From assembly GCA_038234815.1 (NCBI GenBank), contig JBBQSU010000181.1, positions 1 to 6,332 of the forward strand: a stretch of 6,332 nt of DNA. Direction: 5' to 3'. The DNA comes from JBBQSU01 sp038234815. GTDB taxonomy: Bacteria > Planctomycetota > Phycisphaerae > Tepidisphaerales > Tepidisphaeraceae. Below, piece by piece: positions 1-6,044 of the stretch. The translations under genes and the position numbers were made by a program. The notes under the pieces are model-generated. The model saw only the letters and a list, made by a program, of their open reading frames with translations. It made no database searches and was not told the origin of the DNA. Within the stretch, counting starts at the first letter, position 1, and every line of letters starts with the position of its first letter.

Positions 1-131
1 ACCTGGCCGACCTCCACAACACCATTCCCGGCGGCGGACTGCTGGACGACATGCTCAAGCCCAAGCCGAGTTTTCACAAGTTCAAAGAGATGGCCGAGAA
101 GTTTCATTCCTGGCACGGGAAAAAAGCTTGA
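1..131 (+). CDS. C-terminal fragment of an unidentified protein (possible glycoside hydrolase tail)
   Basis: An open frame enters from the left edge and runs to TGA at 129-131, giving the last 42 residues of a protein whose body lies outside the window. The tail is lysine- and histidine-rich and contains GGGLLDDMLKPKPSFHKFKE. The 'GLLD...KPKPSF..F' arrangement loosely recalls the C-terminal end of clan-A glycoside hydrolases, where 'G(L/I)xD....KPAY/KPSF' precedes the last helix. That comparison is from memory and too short to trust. The purine-first codon pattern and the continuous frame make real coding likely. The next gene starts 64 nt downstream on the same strand, so they could share a transcript. 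It could equally be any soluble enzyme ending in an amphipathic helix. Confidence 0.55.
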   Translation, partial: LADLHNTIPGGGLLDDMLKPKPSFHKFKEMAEKFHSWHGKKA

Positions 132-179
132 GGGGTGGGACAAGCCCGGGTTGGGCGTTTGCGTGGCCCGGCAGATGCC

Positions 180-195
180 ATTACCATCTGGTGAT
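180..195 (+). other. Small hairpin abutting the ATG of the TPR-like gene
   Basis: ATTACC (180-185) can pair with GGTGAT (190-195) across the loop ATCT, giving six pairs including one G-U. The 3' arm ends at the base before ATG 196. There is no Shine-Dalgarno sequence in this leader, so a structure here could influence initiation at 196. A stem this short is also common by chance, and function is not shown. Confidence 0.25.
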
Positions 196-966
196 ATGAA
201 GGCGGAACGACGGCACGATCTCAAGACCAACACCCTGGCGACAACCATCGTTGAGTTGCCGAATTTCTGGAAACTCCACGGCACGAAAATTCTGTTCGCT
301 TTGGTGGCCCTGGTAGCCATAGCGCTCCTGGTGCAATACCGGATGCAGTCGCGGGCGGACGCCAGCGTGCGCGCGTTGCAGGGGTTGTCCGCTGCCCATG
401 AGCGGATCAATCAGCTTCGCAGTCCGATGCTGCTGATGCGCCAGCCGGCTGCGGTGATCGACGAAATAAGGGCCAATAGCGAACTGGCCGATGCGGCATT
501 GACCGACGTGCTGACGCTTAGCCCCGATTCAAAGATCAAGGCCGAAGCGCTGGTTGCCCGCGGGGATCTGAATCTTCTGCTGGCGCATATTCCGTCGCTG
601 CCCGAGGCAACCACCCGGCCGGCCTTGCAGAAGGCGCTCAGCAACGAGGAATATCTTAAGCGTGCCCAGGACGCGTATTCACAGGTACTGGGCAACACGC
701 AATATCTTGAACACCGCGCTTCGGCGATCACTGCTCACTTCGGCATGGCCGCGATTTATGAAGATCGGGCCGAGTGGAAAGACGCAGAGGTGGAGTATCG
801 CAAGATACTCGACGACAAGACGGCCCCGCGGGTGCTGCAATTGCTGGCCCAGCGCCGCGTGCTGGATGAACTGCCCGCGATGCAGGCTTCTCCCCTCTTG
901 GGAAGCACCACCGCTCCGGCGGTTTCGTCATCGACCACGCAAGCGACGACCGCGCCGGCGAAATAA
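196..966 (+). CDS. Single-pass membrane-anchored TPR-like protein (hypothetical)
   Basis: This encodes 256 residues of unknown specific role. Residues 1-30 are a charged N-terminus carrying ERRHDLKTN (4-12), residues 31-48 are one strongly hydrophobic transmembrane helix, and the rest is an alpha-helical soluble domain. Around residues 175-210 a segment with GMAAIYEDRAEWKDAEVEYR fits a tetratricopeptide helix pair, including the alanine/tyrosine spacing. The last 25 residues are a low-complexity Ser/Thr/Ala/Pro tail. The layout (short N-terminus, one helix, helical repeats) resembles the YfgM/TPR_21 class of anchored periplasmic scaffold proteins. By the positive-inside rule the domain probably faces the periplasm. 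ATG 196 is preferred over the in-frame TTG 151 and ATG 175 because the ERRHxLxTN motif then begins almost at the start, as I recall for planctomycete relatives. No Shine-Dalgarno site precedes 196, so this start is less certain than the gene itself. Partners are not evident. Confidence 0.8.
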   Translation: MKAERRHDLKTNTLATTIVELPNFWKLHGTKILFALVALVAIALLVQYRMQSRADASVRALQGLSAAHERINQLRSPMLLMRQPAAVIDEIRANSELADAALTDVLTLSPDSKIKAEALVARGDLNLLLAHIPSLPEATTRPALQKALSNEEYLKRAQDAYSQVLGNTQYLEHRASAITAHFGMAAIYEDRAEWKDAEVEYRKILDDKTAPRVLQLLAQRRVLDELPAMQASPLLGSTTAPAVSSSTTQATTAPAK

Positions 967-1016
967 TATCCCACTAAGTTGCCGCCAAACTGAATAGCCG
1001 GCATCGCGCCGCTCGC

Positions 1017-1029
1017 AGGGCTTTGCCCT
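1017..1029 (+). other. Short perfect hairpin upstream of the pseudouridine synthase start
   Basis: AGGGC (1017-1021) and GCCCT (1025-1029) form a five-pair stem with loop TTT. It sits in the 77-nt gap between the TPR-like gene and the pseudouridine synthase, just before the weak AAGG ribosome-binding site. A second GGCCC at 1033-1037 could compete for the same GGGC arm. No T-run follows, so it is not a convincing intrinsic terminator. The rest of the gap shows no recognisable promoter. Confidence 0.25.
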
Positions 1030-1030
1030 T

Positions 1031-1034
1031 AAGG
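1031..1034 (+). promoter_or_regulatory. Weak ribosome-binding site for the pseudouridine synthase
   Basis: AAGG lies 9 nt before ATG 1044 and lies inside the palindrome CCTTAAGG (1027-1034). It supports ATG 1044 as the start over the in-frame TTG at 1023, which has no comparable site at the right distance. Confidence 0.4.
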
Positions 1035-1043
1035 CCCTTGAAT

Positions 1044-2135
1044 ATGCCGTCTGATCCAAAATCTGATATTGATCCCGATGACCTTTCGTCGAACCCGGCA
1101 GAAGAGGCCGACGCTGAGGTGTTGACCTATCGCGTGGGGAAAAATATGACCCGCCGGATCGATCAGTATCTGACGGATCGGGTTTCCTATCTTTCCCGCG
1201 CTGCCGTTCAACGCCTGATTGATGAAGAACTTGTGAAGGTGAACGGGAAGAAAACCAAGGCCAGCTATCATCCGCGCGAGGGGGACTGCGTGGAGATGTT
1301 TGCCCCGCCGGAACCGGTGAATGAGCTGGTCCCCGAGCCGATCCCGCTGGACATTATTTACGAGGACGACCACTTTCTGGCGCTGAATAAGCAGACGAAC
1401 CTTGTGGTGCATCCGGCCCGCGGGGTGTGGACGGGGACGCTGGTGAACGGGCTGGTTTATTATGGGCAGAAGTGGAGCACGCTGAACGGGGAATGGCGGC
1501 CGGGCATTCTGCATCGGCTGGATCGAAACACGACCGGCATCATGCTGGTGGCAAAAAGTGACGAGGCTCACTGGCGGCTGGCGCGGCAGTTTGAAAATCG
1601 CACGATAAAAAAGACCTACATGGCGATTTGTCACGGCGTGCCGGAATACAAGTCGAATGTCATCGATATGCCCATTGGCAAGGACCGATTTATTCGAGAA
1701 AAGCAGGCGGTGCGGAAAGTGGAATCCGGCGGCCGGCTCGCGACAACGCTGTACGAGGTGCAGCGGACGTTTGAAGCCCCCGGCGAACTTGTCCTGCAAC
1801 AGAGCACCTTCGCCAATGACCGGCATTTGCCCATGCCCAAGGCGAGATTTTCACTCATCAAGCTAAGCCCGAAAACCGGCCGCACCCACCAACTGCGCGT
1901 GCATCTGTCGCACCTGGGCTTTCCGATGGTGGGCGACACCATGTATGGGGGGCGCATTTTCACGCACCGCGAGTTCACGTTTGCCCGGCAGGCGCTGCAC
2001 GCCTTTGAAATTACCTTCGTGCATCCGGTGACGCTGGAAACAATGACGCTTCAGGCACCGCTGCCCCCGGATTTCCAGGCGCTGCTTGCGGTCCTGGAAT
2101 CGGCAGGAAACGCAGGCGCAAAGCCGCTTGCCTGA
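1044..2135 (+). CDS. RluA/RluD-family 23S rRNA-type pseudouridine synthase with S4 domain
   Basis: This cytoplasmic enzyme converts specific uridines in RNA, most often 23S rRNA in this family, to pseudouridine. The 363 residues begin with an acidic leader of about 35 residues. An S4 RNA-binding domain follows at about 36-85, then the catalytic domain. The catalytic motif HRLDRNTTG places the nucleophilic aspartate at residue 160. The conserved family tyrosine is Y192 in KKTYMAICHG, and motif III RTHQLRVHL covers 280-288, followed by GDTMYGG. The protein is longer than E. coli RluD (326 residues). Two things account for this: the acidic leader and an extra segment of about 24 residues (244-267) just before the strand that leads into motif III. 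The usual KPAG at the start of the catalytic domain reads KQTN (116-119). The S4 domain favours RluC/RluD-like over RluA itself, but the target uridine cannot be read from sequence. The gene ends 39 nt before the ABC-ATPase gene and may be cotranscribed with it. Confidence 0.95.
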   Translation: MPSDPKSDIDPDDLSSNPAEEADAEVLTYRVGKNMTRRIDQYLTDRVSYLSRAAVQRLIDEELVKVNGKKTKASYHPREGDCVEMFAPPEPVNELVPEPIPLDIIYEDDHFLALNKQTNLVVHPARGVWTGTLVNGLVYYGQKWSTLNGEWRPGILHRLDRNTTGIMLVAKSDEAHWRLARQFENRTIKKTYMAICHGVPEYKSNVIDMPIGKDRFIREKQAVRKVESGGRLATTLYEVQRTFEAPGELVLQQSTFANDRHLPMPKARFSLIKLSPKTGRTHQLRVHLSHLGFPMVGDTMYGGRIFTHREFTFARQALHAFEITFVHPVTLETMTLQAPLPPDFQALLAVLESAGNAGAKPLA

Positions 2136-2174
2136 ACGGCCCGCGGCGCTGATGATCCTGCGCACATTACTTCG

Positions 2175-3686
2175 ATGGAACAATCGGCGCAAATCCCGCT
2201 GTTGCAGATCGACGGACTGTCGAAGCGATTTCCGGGCGCCATTGCGCTGGCGGATGTCAGCCTGTCGATTCACGCTGGCCAGGTGCATGGGCTGGTGGGA
2301 GAGAACGGCGCGGGGAAAAGCACGTTGATGAAAGTTCTGGCGGGGATTGAACGCGGCGATTCGGGCCGGGTCGTGCTCAGCGGCAAGCCGGTGGCGTTTG
2401 AAAATCCTGCCGACGCACAGGCATCCGGAATCGCCATGATTCATCAGGAGACGAACCTGGTGGACGACCTGACGGTGGCGGAGAACATCTTTCTGGGCCG
2501 CGAGCCGACGCGGTGGGGTTTCGTCAACAGGCGTCGTTTGCACGAGGCGGCCCGCGGGCTGTTGAAACAGGTCGATGCCGGGTTCGGCCCCGCCGTTAAG
2601 GTGCGCACCTTGTCCATCGCCGAACGGCAACTTGTTGAGATCGCCAAGGCCATATCCTTCGATGCCCGACTGCTGATTATGGACGAGCCGACGGCGGTGC
2701 TGACGTCGCACGAAACGCAAGCCCTGTTCGAACTTATCGGCCGGCTCAAGGATCGCGGAGTGACGATCATCTATATTTCGCACTTGCTGCCGGAGGTCCT
2801 TCGGCTCTGCGATAAGATCATTGTGATGCGCGACGGGCGCGTGACGACAACGCTCGACGAAAAACAAGTGCCGGCGACGACAGAACAGGAACTGGCGGGG
2901 CTGATGGTGGGGCGTCCGCTGGCCGATCACTTCCCGACCAGGAGCGCTGCCGGGCAGGGGCACGCGCTTGAGGTGCGCGACTTGAGCGTTGCCGGGTGCG
3001 TGTACAACGTCAGCTTCGTTGTGCGTCGCGGGGAGATAATCGGATTTGCGGGGCTGATCGGTGCCGGGCGAACGGAAATGGCCGAAGCGATCATGGGACT
3101 TCGGCAGCGCAGCAGCGGGGTGGTGATGGTGGACGGGAAGGGCGTGGATATCCGCTCTGCCCGCGATGCCGTGCGGGCGGGGATTGGGTACTTGTCTGAG
3201 GACCGCAAGGGCACGGGCCTGCACCTGGCCATGAGCGTGGCCGCGAATGTGACGATGCTCTCGCTGGCAAGGTATTGCCGGCCGCTCATTCATCAGGCGG
3301 ACGAAGACAACGCGACACGCGGATATATCGACCGCCTGCGAATACGCGCAAGCGGCCCGAGACGCGCGGTCGGCACGCTGAGCGGCGGCAATCAGCAAAA
3401 GGTGCTGCTGGCCAAGTGGCTTGAGATGAATCCGAAGATACTCATTGTTGACGAGCCGACTCGCGGAGTCGATATCGGCGCCAAGGAGGAGATTTACGCG
3501 TTGCTCCGCAGGCTCGTTGACGAGGGCATGGCGTGCATGTTGATTTCGTCGGAACTGAATGAAGTATTGGGCCTGAGTCACCGGGTGGCGGTCATGCGTC
3601 AGGGCCGGCTTGAAATAATCCTGAACGCCGCCGATGCCACCGAGCAGAAGGTGATGCACTACGCAGCCGGAGTGGCGGTGGCATGA
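2175..3686 (+). CDS. Sugar ABC importer ATP-binding protein, RbsA/MglA-type with two NBDs
   Basis: This 503-residue ATPase powers a CUT2-type monosaccharide importer and acts at the cytoplasmic face of the membrane. Its length matches RbsA (about 501). NBD1 has Walker A GENGAGKST (42-50), Q-loop HQETNLV, a signature region LSIAERQ (146-152) and Walker B LLIMDEP (166-172) with catalytic E171. The switch histidine is in ISHLLPEV. NBD2 has the degenerate Walker A GLIGAGRTE (293-301, Arg for Lys), canonical signature LSGGNQQK (402-409) and Walker B ILIVDEPTRGVD (422-433). Its switch position reads ISSELNEV, with Ser in place of His. This asymmetry between halves is normal for the family. ATG 2175 is the only plausible start, since the same frame has the TGA of the preceding gene at 2133-2135 and no other start codon lies between. 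No Shine-Dalgarno sequence is visible. The 39-nt gap (2136-2174) holds nothing else I recognise. The permease follows after 27 nt. The substrate is not determined by this subunit. Confidence 0.95.
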   Translation: MEQSAQIPLLQIDGLSKRFPGAIALADVSLSIHAGQVHGLVGENGAGKSTLMKVLAGIERGDSGRVVLSGKPVAFENPADAQASGIAMIHQETNLVDDLTVAENIFLGREPTRWGFVNRRRLHEAARGLLKQVDAGFGPAVKVRTLSIAERQLVEIAKAISFDARLLIMDEPTAVLTSHETQALFELIGRLKDRGVTIIYISHLLPEVLRLCDKIIVMRDGRVTTTLDEKQVPATTEQELAGLMVGRPLADHFPTRSAAGQGHALEVRDLSVAGCVYNVSFVVRRGEIIGFAGLIGAGRTEMAEAIMGLRQRSSGVVMVDGKGVDIRSARDAVRAGIGYLSEDRKGTGLHLAMSVAANVTMLSLARYCRPLIHQADEDNATRGYIDRLRIRASGPRRAVGTLSGGNQQKVLLAKWLEMNPKILIVDEPTRGVDIGAKEEIYALLRRLVDEGMACMLISSELNEVLGLSHRVAVMRQGRLEIILNAADATEQKVMHYAAGVAVA

Positions 3687-3700
3687 ACGCTGTTTTTGCC

Positions 3701-3704
3701 GGAG
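3701..3704 (+). promoter_or_regulatory. Ribosome-binding site for the permease
   Basis: GGAG lies 9 nt before ATG 3714. It decides the permease start in favour of 3714 over the in-frame TTG at 3696, which would place the site inside the coding region. Confidence 0.65.
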
Positions 3705-3713
3705 CAGAAAGTC

Positions 3714-4895
3714 ATGAACGTGCCAATTGAAAATAGTCGCCGGTGGGACTGGCCAGCGGTCGTTGAGCGGCTCGGACCGATGCTCGCGCTGATCGTATTG
3801 GTCGCGGTCACTGCGGTTTTGGAGCGACTGCTCAAACACGAAAGCCATTTCCTTAAGGCCGAGAATATTTTCAATATCCTGCGGCAATACAGTTTTGTCG
3901 GCATCGTCGCGGTCGGAATGACTTTCGTCATCATCAGCGGAGGGATTGACCTGTCGGTGGGTTCATTGCTGGCCTGCGCCGGGGGGATCGGTATCTGGAT
4001 GATGAACACCGCCATCCTTGCGACGAAACTCATCAACGACAACGCCCTTGCCCGCAAGGAATATGCCGAGAATGTCGCCGCTGGATTAAATCTGCCCTTG
4101 GAGTTGCCCTGGAGCGCGTTCCGTGAATCGCTTGCACACTGGTCTATTACTTTGCACCTGGGCACTAGCGAGCCGGCCGGCGTGGTTTTGGCGGTGTTGG
4201 CGGCGCTGGTTGTGGCAACCTTCGCCGGCTGGCTCAATGGCTTGTTGATAACCCGCGGGCGCGTCGCGCCGTTCATCGTGACGCTCGGGGGCCTCGCGGC
4301 GTTCCGGTCGATCGCCATGGCCATTGCCGACGGCGGAGAGTTCCGATCGGCCAGCCACGACCTTTTTGGCAGCTTCGGGGCCGGCGGCATTTCCATCCCC
4401 GGGCAATACGTCGCCGAAGGCGTGCCCCTGCAATTCCCCAACCCAACTATTGTGTTTCTGGTGATTGCCCTGGCGGCTGCGGTCCTGCTTCGGTCCACGC
4501 GCTACGGGCGATACGTCTGCGCGATCGGTTCCAACGAACGGGCTGCGGTTTATTCGGCCATCAACGTCAATCGAATCAAGTCGCTTACCTACACCCTTAT
4601 GGGATTTTTAGCCGGCATTGCCGGGATCATGGTGGCATCGCGCACGACTGCGGTTACCAGCTCCGCGACGGGTAATCTTTACGAACTGGATGCGATCGCG
4701 GCAGTGGTGATTGGCGGAACGCGGATGCAAGGTGGTTCGGGCGGTATTGCTGGAACCGTCATCGGCGTGCTTATCCTGGGCGTGATCGGCAGCATGTTGA
4801 ATTTTCTGGACGTTTCGACTTATCTTCAGGGCTTGGTAAAAGGTGTTATCATCGTGGTCGCGGTTCTGTTGCAACGCCTGGGGCAGAAGCGATAG
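3714..4895 (+). CDS. Sugar ABC importer permease, RbsC-type, with an extra loop
   Basis: This integral membrane subunit forms the translocation channel, normally as a homodimer, with the ATPase and binding protein encoded on either side. It has 393 residues and many hydrophobic helices. It carries the family hallmark GGIDLSVGS (76-84), preceded by VGMTFVIIS. Further canonical landmarks are VAPFIVTLGGLAAFRSI, YAIG-type CAIGSNERAA, and ELDAIAAVVIGGTRMQGGSG near the C-terminal coupling region. E. coli RbsC has 321 residues. Much of the excess is a mostly polar segment at about 95-150 between the third and fourth predicted helices, with charged stretches such as NDNALARKEYAENVAAG. By RbsC topology that loop should face the periplasm. 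XylH is also 393 residues, but as I recall its extra material lies later in the chain, so the equal length is coincidental. The gene starts 27 nt after the ATPase and ends 52 nt before the binding-protein gene. Confidence 0.93.
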   Translation: MNVPIENSRRWDWPAVVERLGPMLALIVLVAVTAVLERLLKHESHFLKAENIFNILRQYSFVGIVAVGMTFVIISGGIDLSVGSLLACAGGIGIWMMNTAILATKLINDNALARKEYAENVAAGLNLPLELPWSAFRESLAHWSITLHLGTSEPAGVVLAVLAALVVATFAGWLNGLLITRGRVAPFIVTLGGLAAFRSIAMAIADGGEFRSASHDLFGSFGAGGISIPGQYVAEGVPLQFPNPTIVFLVIALAAAVLLRSTRYGRYVCAIGSNERAAVYSAINVNRIKSLTYTLMGFLAGIAGIMVASRTTAVTSSATGNLYELDAIAAVVIGGTRMQGGSGGIAGTVIGVLILGVIGSMLNFLDVSTYLQGLVKGVIIVVAVLLQRLGQKR

Positions 4896-4933
4896 AACAT
4901 CCGTCTTACGGCGGTCGTCTCAGAACGCTTTTC

Positions 4934-4938
4934 AGGAG
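4934..4938 (+). promoter_or_regulatory. Strong ribosome-binding site for the binding protein
   Basis: AGGAG lies 9 nt before ATG 4948 and is the best Shine-Dalgarno match in the window. It fixes the start at 4948, where a signal peptide begins, and rules out the longer in-frame reading from 4843 that overlaps the permease. The 52-nt gap also has a minor CCGT-CTT-ACGG hairpin (4901-4911) with no T-run, so it is not a terminator. Confidence 0.8.
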
Positions 4939-4947
4939 AACATAATT

Positions 4948-5943
4948 ATGAAAAGAGGATGCGGACTGCTCATCGGGCAAATTCTGGCCTTGCTTATTGT
5001 GGTAGGTTTGGTCATCGCGGTCTGGCCGGCAAGGCAGGTGGTGGCGCAAGCCGCGCCGGCGCGTAAGGTGAAGATCGGGGTGTCGATCCCCGCGGCCGAT
5101 CACGGCTGGACGGCCGGGATCGCCTGGTGGGCCAAGCGGGCGATGGTGCTGCATCCGGAGGTGGATTGGTCGTTGGCGACGGCGCAGAATCCCGAAAAGC
5201 AAATCGCCGACATCGAAGACATGATGGTGAAGGGTGTTGACGGACTGGTCATATTGGCTACCGAAAGCGCGCCCCTCACGCCCGTGGCCAAGAAGGCCCG
5301 CGAAAGAGGAATCCATATCGTCAATGTCGATCGTGGATTTCTAGAACCGGTTGCCGACGTGTTCTTGGAAGGGGACAACAAGGCCTTTGGCCGGAAGAGC
5401 GCCGAGTTCGTCGCCAAGCGCATGGGCGGGAAGGGTAGTTTGGTAATTCTCAGTGGCATTCCCTGCACGGTGGACACCGACCGAGTAACGGCAGCGCTGG
5501 AAGTCTTCAAGCGTTACCCGGACATCAATATCCTCGGTCAACAGCCTGCATTCTGGAACCGCGAGAAGGGCTTAACCGTCATGCAGAACTTTCTGGCACA
5601 ACATAAAAACATCACGGCGGTCTGGGCGCAGGACGATGACAGCCTTCTAGGCGCCAAGCAGGCGATTAAGGAATCGGGCCGCGAGAAGGAGATGTTCATC
5701 GTCGGCGGGGCGGGCATGAAGGACGTGGTGAAAATGGTGATGGACAAGGACCCCATGGTCCCCGGTGACATCACCTATCCGCCCAGCATGATCGCCACGG
5801 GCGTGCATCTCAGCGCGTCGATCCTGAAAGACGGCAAGCGGGCGCAGGTTCAGAAGTTCATGCCAAAGCATTTGATGATTGACGTCGAACTGATTACGCC
5901 CGAAAACGCCGCCGATTATTACTTCCCGGAATCGGTTTATTAA
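4948..5943 (+). CDS. Periplasmic sugar-binding protein of the ABC importer (type I PBP, RbsB-like)
   Basis: This 331-residue secreted receptor binds the imported solute and hands it to the permease. Residues 1-3 are basic, 7-27 are hydrophobic, and AQA at 33-35 offers a signal peptidase I site, so the mature protein starts near 36. There is no lipobox. The mature part follows the Peripla_BP_4 fold order: KIGVSIP; QNPEKQIADIEDMMVKGVDG; VNVDRGF with D128-R129; the GDN segment; GKGSLVILSGIP; R179; PAFWNREKGLTVMQNFL; WAQDDDSLLGA; and VGGAGMKD. Compared from memory with E. coli RbsB, the Asp-Arg pair and R179 match ribose contacts D89, R90 and R141. F164, N190, D215 and Q235 appear as W203, D229, A255 and Thr. 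Another sugar or a polyol is therefore more likely than ribose. The tail ELITPENAADYYFPESVY also differs from RbsB. The gene is last in the A-C-B cluster, with the strongest ribosome-binding site, consistent with the excess of receptor usual in such systems. Confidence 0.93.
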   Translation: MKRGCGLLIGQILALLIVVGLVIAVWPARQVVAQAAPARKVKIGVSIPAADHGWTAGIAWWAKRAMVLHPEVDWSLATAQNPEKQIADIEDMMVKGVDGLVILATESAPLTPVAKKARERGIHIVNVDRGFLEPVADVFLEGDNKAFGRKSAEFVAKRMGGKGSLVILSGIPCTVDTDRVTAALEVFKRYPDINILGQQPAFWNREKGLTVMQNFLAQHKNITAVWAQDDDSLLGAKQAIKESGREKEMFIVGGAGMKDVVKMVMDKDPMVPGDITYPPSMIATGVHLSASILKDGKRAQVQKFMPKHLMIDVELITPENAADYYFPESVY

Positions 5944-6044
5944 TTGCCGGCCTGATCCATTTCGGCCTTGGCTTTGTTCGCCTCTGCCGGGGGTTCGCTG
6001 CGTATTATTTCGGCTTGCTCTCGATGCCCATCGCCCCGGTCCAT
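5940..6044 (-). other. Coding-like extension or small ORF in another frame at the 3' end of the coiled-coil gene
   Basis: On the - strand a second frame is open from ATG 6044 to TAA at 5942-5940, giving 34 residues that end EPPAEANKAKAEMDQAGN. The last 18 codons have a purine first base in 15 cases, and the Ala/Glu/Lys-rich composition matches the coiled-coil gene just upstream. The frame that gene uses shows no such pattern beyond its TAA at 6007-6005. The stretch could be the true C-terminus separated by a one-base shift near the GCCGAAATAATA site, a decayed end, or chance. Its TAA overlaps the binding-protein TAA (5941-5943) by two bases. The 61 nt between the two annotated genes (5944-6004) hold nothing else I recognise. 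The pairing GGCC-GGCC there is too short, and lacks a T-run, to call a terminator. Confidence 0.35.

Noticed and set aside
126..145. GCTTG/CAAGC inverted repeat spanning the stop codon of the first gene
   Set aside because: Five pairs with a ten-base loop and no following T-run is too weak to call a terminator.
1029..1826. 265-residue open frame on the - strand, antisense to the pseudouridine synthase
   Set aside because: No domain is visible and the composition is typical of a shadow frame. The + strand gene has all catalytic motifs.
3683..3730. 15-codon ORF starting at an ATGA overlap with the ATPase stop
   Set aside because: It has no separate ribosome-binding site or coding signal. It overlaps the permease start, and ATG next to a TGA stop arises easily by chance.
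1863..3887. 674-residue open frame on the - strand, antisense to the ATPase gene
   Set aside because: It is rich in His, Arg and Gln, has no recognisable domain, and lies opposite a clear RbsA-type gene. Long antisense frames are expected in GC-rich coding DNA.
3659..4498. 279-residue open frame on the - strand, antisense to the permease
   Set aside because: Low-complexity Ser/Thr/Arg/Pro-rich translation, opposite an unmistakable permease.
4843..4947. Upstream in-frame extension of the binding-protein gene
   Set aside because: It overlaps the permease end, and the AGGAG site and signal peptide place the start at 4948.
5944..6004. Possible bidirectional terminator between convergent genes
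   Set aside because: Only a four-pair GGCC stem and a long-looped five-pair stem are available, with no T-run on either strand.
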